Shown here in pieces: positions 15,574 through 20,076 of a stretch of 20,076 nucleotides of DNA; the stretch's first letter is position 1; each line of letters starts with the position of its first letter. The position numbers were made by a program, and so were the translations under genes. The notes below the pieces were generated by a model. The model made no database searches. It saw only the letters and a program-made list of their open reading frames with translations, and was not told where the DNA came from. The stretch is from CAYSRJ01 sp964525675 (GTDB lineage: Bacteria; Spirochaetota; B62-G9; DRHN01): contig CAZGJW010000047.1 in assembly GCA_964525675.1 (NCBI GenBank), forward strand, positions 1 through 20,076, written 5' to 3'.

Positions 15574-16083
15574 CTAACTGCCTTTTTCAAACAGCGACAT
15601 AAGCTTCACAAGCAGAACCTTCGTTTCCGCCGTTGTTTCTCCGAGGAGCCGCGCAATTTCCTGTGCAGTTTTCATCTGCCCTGTAATGACTTCCTGAGCC
15701 CGTTCCAGAGTCTGTGCCCGAAGTTCCCGGTAGTGTTTTTTTGCCTCCTCTTCTTCAGAAATATCAATGAATATTCCGCAAAAAAGGTCCTCACCTTCAA
15801 TAGGAAAAAGCCCAACCCTGTAGTGCACGTTATGTTCGGGCGCGCTTCCCTTGACCATCAGTCTGCCGCCTGCAGCAATTGCCTGTTCGAAACAGTCGGA
15901 ATGAACGAACTGCGCAGCAGGCTGTCCGAGCAGCTCCTCTTTGCTGCAGTGAAACATCTCCCTGAATGCGGGATTTACGTACTGTATACGGGTGTCCTTG
16001 TCAACAAGGAGCACGCCGTTTGGTGTCTGCTCTAATATAGCGCTAATATGCGCACTGGTTTCGGTATTCTCTTTTTGATCCAT
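15574..16083 (-). CDS. Stand-alone PAS sensor protein
   Basis: A 169-residue cytosolic protein with one PAS domain (about residues 12-112, with the NGVLLVDKD and IQYVNPAF signatures) followed by a helical tail rich in Glu and Gln. No kinase, DNA-binding or cyclase domain follows, so it must signal through a partner, most likely the SpoIIE-type phosphatase starting three bases later. Cysteines C46, C64 and C102 lie in the PAS fold and could hold an Fe-S cluster or form a redox switch, but a fourth ligand is not evident. The ATG at 16083 has no clear ribosome binding site, and the 109-base gap from the ferredoxin gene could hold a separate signal. Confidence 0.85.
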   Translation of the reverse strand: MDQKENTETSAHISAILEQTPNGVLLVDKDTRIQYVNPAFREMFHCSKEELLGQPAAQFVHSDCFEQAIAAGGRLMVKGSAPEHNVHYRVGLFPIEGEDLFCGIFIDISEEEEAKKHYRELRAQTLERAQEVITGQMKTAQEIARLLGETTAETKVLLVKLMSLFEKGS

Positions 16084-16192
16084 TGACTATTCTACACTAA
16101 TTATTCATAAAACCTTTTTACAAGATAACCGGTTTCAAACATATTCAGCAGGCCTCATAATACTGCACAGGGCTGTCTGAATACTCTAAGTT

Positions 16193-16447
16193 TCATCCAT
16201 TTATAGTAGGCCGAACAACCATCTCAAGAAACGTCTTTACAGCCTCCTCGACACTGTTACTGGTGAGTGGTTCATCGTCTATCTGCCAGTTGATACCTTC
16301 GCCGCACCGCTCCATGCAGAAAGAGCCTTTGAGCATGACTTTCTTATCGAGCCCATGTTCTTTCAGGAGCTCATTGAACCTGTTTATCACATCACGGGCC
16401 CCTTTGATGTGACATGAGCTCCCCACGCATACGGTTACCGTTATCAT
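16193..16447 (-). CDS. Small thioredoxin-like [2Fe-2S] ferredoxin
   Basis: An 84-residue protein that is essentially only the thioredoxin-fold [2Fe-2S] domain: C7, C12, C44 and C48 in the C-x4-C...C-x3-C pattern shared with NuoE and the N-terminus of NuoF. It should be a soluble one-electron carrier or a detachable subunit of the NuoEF-like complex. It follows the CooF-like gene by 17 bases. The start ATG at 16447 has a modest GGTGA site. The same set of a small [2Fe-2S] protein with PAS and phosphatase genes is, as I recall, seen near bifurcating hydrogenases. Confidence 0.9.
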   Translation of the reverse strand: MITVTVCVGSSCHIKGARDVINRFNELLKEHGLDKKVMLKGSFCMERCGEGINWQIDDEPLTSNSVEEAVKTFLEMVVRPTING

Positions 16448-16464
16448 TGATTCACCGTAAAATC

Positions 16465-16992
16465 TCAGATTGTTTCGTCACCCGTCTGTTGTGCAGCTAC
16501 CATCTGTTCAGCGACTTTCAACCGCTTTTGCCGGTTTGCATCCTCTTCGTCTATGAATTCCAGCGCGCCAGTTATGCATGCAGTGACACATGCAGGCTCC
16601 TTACCTGCTTCAAGCCGTTCTATACACAGGTCGCACTTGAGCGCGCTCTTGCCGTCAGGTGTCATGGTCATAACCCCAAACGGGCATGCCTGCACGCACA
16701 TTCTGCAGCCGATACATCGTTCGACATCGACGATTACCGGCTCTCCGGGCCCATCACGATGCACCGCGCCGGTTGGACACGCGAGTATGCACGCAGCCTC
16801 TTCACAATGCCTGCAGTTCACCGGTACCGCTTTCATCCCGAAAGACTCTACACTTATCCTGTTTCCCGGCTTTTCACCAGACTGAATAATTTTATCCATG
16901 TTCTTGGATGACGAATGGGCCACCGCACAGGCAAACTCGCATGAGTGGCACCCCATGCATTTTTCAATGTGAACTTCAATTATTTTGGCCAT
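16465..16992 (-). CDS. CooF/HycB-like four-cluster ferredoxin
   Basis: A 175-residue electron-transfer protein with sixteen cysteines in four groups for four [4Fe-4S] clusters: C12, C15, C18, C22; C60, C63, C68, C72; C93, C96, C99, C103; and C120, C123, C135, C139. This is the CooF/HycB/FdhB fold, and it sits 26 bases after cooS, so it is the natural electron partner of the CODH. No twin-arginine signal or membrane anchor is present, so it acts in the cytosol. It probably links CooS to the NuoEFG-like set encoded just downstream. The C-terminal 30 residues are a charged helical tail. CooF is the likely functional name, but I leave the symbol open because HycB-type proteins look alike. Confidence 0.92.
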   Translation of the reverse strand: MAKIIEVHIEKCMGCHSCEFACAVAHSSSKNMDKIIQSGEKPGNRISVESFGMKAVPVNCRHCEEAACILACPTGAVHRDGPGEPVIVDVERCIGCRMCVQACPFGVMTMTPDGKSALKCDLCIERLEAGKEPACVTACITGALEFIDEEDANRQKRLKVAEQMVAAQQTGDETI

Positions 16993-17018
16993 CGGTATTC
17001 CCTTTTCTCTGGAATATA

Positions 17019-18944
17019 CTACACTGCAGGCTCGAGCGCCTGTTCATAGATCATCGGTTTCAGCTTCAAAGCCGCCCTTTTCTTATCAATATGGTTGATC
17101 ATCATATGAGCAGCTTTGATCGGGTCTTCTTCAAACGCCCATTTGCCGCCGGTTTCCTCTTCGATTTCCTCGGTCAGGTACTTGTGCAGGTTCTTGCTGC
17201 CCATGATCGGGAGCGGCTTATCGATGACCGTGTATACACCCGAGGCCACGAAGTACATACCTATTGAAACCGCCTTTTCACTCATCCATTCCGGAGCGGC
17301 ACCCGCAACAGGAAGATCGGATATATCGTTCCCGAGCCCGCCTTCCGCGACGACATTCGTCAGAACCCTGAGAATTCTGCTGTTGTCCACGCATGATCCC
17401 AGGTGCAGAACCGGAGGAATCCCCACTGCCTGGCACACCTCCTGAAGCCCCTTTCCCGCATACTCGAAGGCGCTTTCAGGCTGGAGGAATCCATGCTTCG
17501 CGCATGTGATCGCATTGCATCCCGTTGATACTACGATAACATCGTTTTTCAGAAGCTCCTTCACCATCTCGGTATGCCCGTACTCGTACTCAGTGTTCGG
17601 ATTCGAGCACCCTACAACACCAGCAGCCCCGCGTATTCTCCCTTCAATAATGGCATTATTGAGAGGCCGGTAGGTGGCCCTGTACTTACCGCCCAGGAAG
17701 TTGAACACCGATTCAGCGGAAAATCCTGCAACGAGGCGTTCTTTATGATTCGGGATATAGATGCTTTCGTTCTTCCTGTTCTTGAAGTTTTCTATTGCGG
17801 TTTCTATGATCTTCGTGGCAATTTCAACGGCTTTGTCCTCTTGAAACTCGATATGCTCGACACCCGGCATCTTCGCCTTGGGAGAGGTCGTGATGAGTTT
17901 TGTATGAAAATGTCTCGTTACATCGCTCAGGCCCGGGTACAGGCACTGCACATCAACGAGCATGAGCTCCACCGCGCCGGTAAGAACTGCAAGTTCCTGC
18001 TGCATCACGCTCCCCGCAACGTTGATACCGTGCCGCATCAATATTTCGTTTGCGGTGCAGCATATGCCGGCGAGGTTTATGCCCTTTGCGCCGGCCTTTT
18101 TAGCCTTGTCGACGAGCTCTTTTTTCATCGAAACGGTTGCAACGATATCGGAGAGAGTCGGTTCATGGCCGTGCACCACGAGGTTCACGTAATCCTCGTC
18201 GAGAACACCGAGATTGGCAGTAGAACGAATGGGTTCGGGAGTTCCGAAGAGAACATCTGAAATCTCGGTTGCAATCATCGAACCTCCCCAGCCGTCGCCA
18301 ATTGAAGCACGTATACTCTGTTTCGTGATATTTTTGTATTCCGTATCAACCCCAATATGTGTTCTGTGCATGATCTCTACAATCTCACGGTCGACCGAGC
18401 GCGGCATTACGCCGAGCTTTTTCCAGAGCTTGACCCGTTCGGGAGGTGCGGTTTCTGCTATTTTAACCGTGCCCTCCTGCTGGCCGAATTCCTCCAGTGC
18501 CGCACGCGCAACATCTGCGGCAATTTCTCTTGTATCCCTGCCCTCTGTATTGATATCATATACCCGGGCAATCGCCTTCAGCTTCCGGGGGTCTTTTATC
18601 TCGTAATCGTTTTCAGGGTTTTCGGCGGCCATGAGCAGTGTATGTGCAATATCACGACCATGATCCGAATGGGCCGCTGCGCCACCTGCTACCATTCGTG
18701 CGAGATTCCTGGCGGCAATTGTATCTGCATTTGCGCCGCACACACCAAGCTTCGGTCCGTTACCGAACGGGTCGATCCGGCATGGACCCATGCTGCAGTT
18801 TCGGCAGCAGATGCCAAGGGTTCCGAACCCGCACTGCGGCTGCATCTTGTCGTAGCGGTCCCATACGGTTTCAATTTGCGAATCATTCGCCCTCTTCACC
18901 ATCTCCTGAGATGCTTTATCTGCATACTTTAGCTCTCTAGCCAT
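17019..18944 (-). CDS. cooS: Ni-Fe carbon monoxide dehydrogenase catalytic subunit
   Basis: Interconverts CO and CO2 at the Ni-Fe-S C-cluster; with AcsB it acts as the alpha subunit (AcsA). The 641-residue product has the D-cluster cysteines C38 and C46; B-cluster C47, C50, C55 and C69; and C-cluster ligands H260, C295/C296, C334, C446, C476 and C518, plus the catalytic lysine K557 in SEKAVS. All are intact. The layout matches the bacterial CooS/AcsA type, without the extra ferredoxin domain of archaeal CdhA. The ATG at 18944 has GGAGG six bases upstream. It follows cooC by 73 bases and precedes the CooF-like gene, so the CODH, its Ni chaperone and its electron carrier are made together. The acsB gene is about 6 kb downstream, after the redox and signalling genes. 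Confidence 0.97.
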   Translation of the reverse strand: MARELKYADKASQEMVKRANDSQIETVWDRYDKMQPQCGFGTLGICCRNCSMGPCRIDPFGNGPKLGVCGANADTIAARNLARMVAGGAAAHSDHGRDIAHTLLMAAENPENDYEIKDPRKLKAIARVYDINTEGRDTREIAADVARAALEEFGQQEGTVKIAETAPPERVKLWKKLGVMPRSVDREIVEIMHRTHIGVDTEYKNITKQSIRASIGDGWGGSMIATEISDVLFGTPEPIRSTANLGVLDEDYVNLVVHGHEPTLSDIVATVSMKKELVDKAKKAGAKGINLAGICCTANEILMRHGINVAGSVMQQELAVLTGAVELMLVDVQCLYPGLSDVTRHFHTKLITTSPKAKMPGVEHIEFQEDKAVEIATKIIETAIENFKNRKNESIYIPNHKERLVAGFSAESVFNFLGGKYRATYRPLNNAIIEGRIRGAAGVVGCSNPNTEYEYGHTEMVKELLKNDVIVVSTGCNAITCAKHGFLQPESAFEYAGKGLQEVCQAVGIPPVLHLGSCVDNSRILRVLTNVVAEGGLGNDISDLPVAGAAPEWMSEKAVSIGMYFVASGVYTVIDKPLPIMGSKNLHKYLTEEIEEETGGKWAFEEDPIKAAHMMINHIDKKRAALKLKPMIYEQALEPAV

Positions 18945-19017
18945 GCACTTCCTCCATTTATAAATAGGTGAACTGTGAATATACTGTAAAATAATACCAG
19001 GGTTGCCGGATACAGCC

Positions 19018-19776
19018 TCATGCCATCTTCTTTATAATTTCCTCTATGCGCTGTCTGGTCTTATCGCCGATTTCGGATGCCGTTTTTTTTCGAAGGCTTA
19101 TCTGCCGTACATCATCCGAGTAATCGAGATAACCGATTATATCAAAACCAGGAAGTCCCGCCTCGACAAATTCAATATCCTCTTCCGTCTGGACCTTGTT
19201 GCCGACGACTTTTATTTTTTTTATGCGTATATCTTCACTGAGCCGTTTGATCCTGTATGCTGTTTCAATGCTTGTACGGTTTGGCTCTACTATAATGATC
19301 ATGGTGTCGACACCTATCGCTGTCCCCCGGCCCAGGTGCTCGATACCCGCTTCCATATCGAGAAGAACCCATTCGTCCCTCGCAACCACAAGATAGGCAA
19401 GAAGGCTCTTGAGAAAAGCATTTTCGGGACAGGCGCAGCCTCCTCCTCCCTTTTTTATTGTTCCCATTACCATGAGTTTGTACCCATTGTAATCAACACA
19501 GTACTTGTCTGGAATGTCATCGACTTGTGGGTTCATCTTGAAGAATGGGGCGGGTGTATTGACCGTAACGCCGGTTCTTTCGGCGATAAGCTCTTTAAGT
19601 TCTACTATTGGTGTAACCTGTATATCCTGCGGAATTCCTAAAACCGTAGCGAGGTTCATGTCGGGATCAGCATCAATGAAGAGTACGGTGTGACCTTTCT
19701 TTCGCAGTACACTTCCAACCAGAGCCACAAAAGTTGTTTTACCCACTCCACCTTTACCGGTGACAGCGATTTTCAT
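19018..19776 (-). CDS. cooC: CO dehydrogenase nickel-insertion ATPase
   Basis: A 252-residue MinD-type ATPase that loads nickel into the CODH C-cluster. Walker A is canonical, GKGGVGKTT (residues 7-15, signature lysine K8). The switch region has FIDADPDMNL (34-42 region), C114-A-C116 is the Ni-binding CXC motif at the dimer interface, and the Walker B aspartate is near D140 in VLLDMEAG. It is the first gene of the long minus-strand operon, upstream of cooS. The ATG at 19776 has AAGGG six to seven bases upstream and a leader of about 175 bases to the candidate promoter. Confidence 0.95.
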   Translation of the reverse strand: MKIAVTGKGGVGKTTFVALVGSVLRKKGHTVLFIDADPDMNLATVLGIPQDIQVTPIVELKELIAERTGVTVNTPAPFFKMNPQVDDIPDKYCVDYNGYKLMVMGTIKKGGGGCACPENAFLKSLLAYLVVARDEWVLLDMEAGIEHLGRGTAIGVDTMIIIVEPNRTSIETAYRIKRLSEDIRIKKIKVVGNKVQTEEDIEFVEAGLPGFDIIGYLDYSDDVRQISLRKKTASEIGDKTRQRIEEIIKKMA

Positions 19777-19811
19777 GTGGTACCCTTCTAAAACGGATGA
19801 GCTTTAGATGA

Positions 19812-19884
19812 GGGCTCTAACTGCAGTTATTTGTATTCTTCCGGCTTTGACTGTTACGTTTCGCCCATTTCTGTAGAGAGGCCC
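19812..19884 (-). promoter_or_regulatory. Structured cooC leader with embedded 12-base palindrome
   Basis: In the cooC leader, GGGC-TCT (19884-19877, one bulged C) can pair with AGAGCCC (19818-19812), closing a loop of about 58 bases. The perfect palindrome TAACTGCAGTTA (19818-19829) lies at one end. This may be an operator, or a folded RNA element that controls the operon. No known riboswitch class is recognised. The rest of the 300-base region 19777-20076 is A+T-rich promoter DNA without a convincing gene. Confidence 0.3.
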
Positions 19885-19958
19885 AGGATTTTGTATTTAA
19901 AACAACAATGGAACTATAAAATTTATTAAACGATTACAAAATTACTATATAATACAAC

Positions 19959-19985
19959 TTTATACCAATTTCAAAAACTTGTCAA
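19959..19985 (-). promoter_or_regulatory. Promoter of the cooC-led CODH/ACS operon
   Basis: On the minus strand a perfect TTGACA (19985-19980) lies 15 bases from TATAAA (19964-19959), and the bases before the -10 box read TGG, giving an extended -10 motif that compensates for the short spacer. Transcription would start near 19952, some 176 bases upstream of cooC. This is the strongest promoter match in the window and sits where the operon begins. Confidence 0.55.
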
Positions 19986-20003
19986 GAAAAACTTTACTAA
20001 AAT

Positions 20004-20020
20004 TGTATGATGATAATACA
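20004..20020. promoter_or_regulatory. Inverted repeat between two divergent promoter candidates
   Basis: TGTAT and ATACA (20004-20008 and 20016-20020) form an inverted repeat with seven bases between the arms. It lies between the -35 box of the cooC promoter (19980-19985) and that of a divergent candidate (20025-20030), a usual place for an operator bound by a dimeric regulator. The DNA is A+T-rich, so chance is possible. Confidence 0.25.
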
Positions 20021-20024
20021 TCTT

Positions 20025-20053
20025 TTGAGGACTTTTCCAGTTTAATCTATAAC
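20025..20053 (+). promoter_or_regulatory. Candidate divergent promoter at the right edge
   Basis: TTGAGG (20025-20030) and TATAAC (20048-20053) are separated by 17 bases. A start near 20060 would lead into an AGAGG and an ATG at 20072, at the very edge of the window. The AGAGG-to-ATG spacing is only two bases, so I do not call a gene there. A divergently transcribed gene beyond the edge is plausible. Confidence 0.3.
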
Positions 20054-20076
20054 ATTTTAGTTTGAGAGGCAATGAA

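Noticed and set aside
17574..18260. 228-residue plus-strand open frame opposite cooS
   Set aside because: It lies wholly antisense to cooS, whose every active-site residue is conserved; the reading frame is a by-product of the G+C-rich coding sequence and has no motif.
20072..20076. Start of a plus-strand gene at the right edge
   Set aside because: Only an ATG and two further bases are inside the window, and the AGAGG upstream is too close (two bases) for normal initiation.
1..20076. CRISPR arrays, tRNA or rRNA genes, insertion sequences, attachment sites
   Set aside because: No regularly spaced repeats, no cloverleaf or rRNA-like sequence and no transposase or integrase frame were seen on either strand.

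Overview
The window carries the carbonyl branch of a bacterial Wood-Ljungdahl pathway. Seventeen genes run without interruption on the minus strand, from cooC (19776) down to an unrecognised gene ending at 1072. All key metal-ligand residues of the CO dehydrogenase, the acetyl-CoA synthase A-cluster, the corrinoid protein and the methyltransferase are present, so the core looks functional. The organism is a strict anaerobe with a bacterial (not archaeal) type CODH/ACS. Desulfobacterota, Nitrospirota, Planctomycetota and related acetogenic or sulfate-reducing lineages would all fit; the sequence alone does not let me choose.

Layout in transcription order (right to left): a promoter region with a long leader (about 19780-19985); cooC (Ni-insertion ATPase) and cooS (CODH); a four-cluster CooF-like ferredoxin and a thioredoxin-like [2Fe-2S] protein; a stand-alone PAS protein and a SpoIIE/PP2C-type phosphatase; a NuoE/NuoF/NuoG-N-terminus-like set with flavin, NAD and many Fe-S sites but no hydrogenase or formate dehydrogenase catalytic subunit; then acsB, acsC, acsV, a second CooC-type ATPase, acsD, acsE, a DUF166-like cysteine-rich protein and an unknown 212-residue protein. 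Methyl-branch genes (formate dehydrogenase, fhs, folD, metF) are not in the window.

How it works together: AcsE moves the methyl group from methyl-tetrahydrofolate to the AcsCD corrinoid Fe-S protein, AcsV reductively reactivates that protein, CooS makes CO from CO2, and AcsB joins CO, methyl and CoA. The CooF-like protein and the NuoEFG-like set probably carry electrons between CooS and NAD(H). The PAS/SpoIIE pair resembles one that I recall from electron-bifurcating [FeFe]-hydrogenase operons, but here it sits in a CODH/ACS operon without a hydrogenase gene.

At the left end, three small plus-strand genes (an ABCE1-like dicluster ferredoxin, a 56-residue charged protein and a coiled-coil protein) converge on the big operon. 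Hand-counted 60-base samples give about 60% G+C around 11.7 and 17.4 kb but about 40% around 2-5.5 kb, which hints at a mosaic origin of the cluster.
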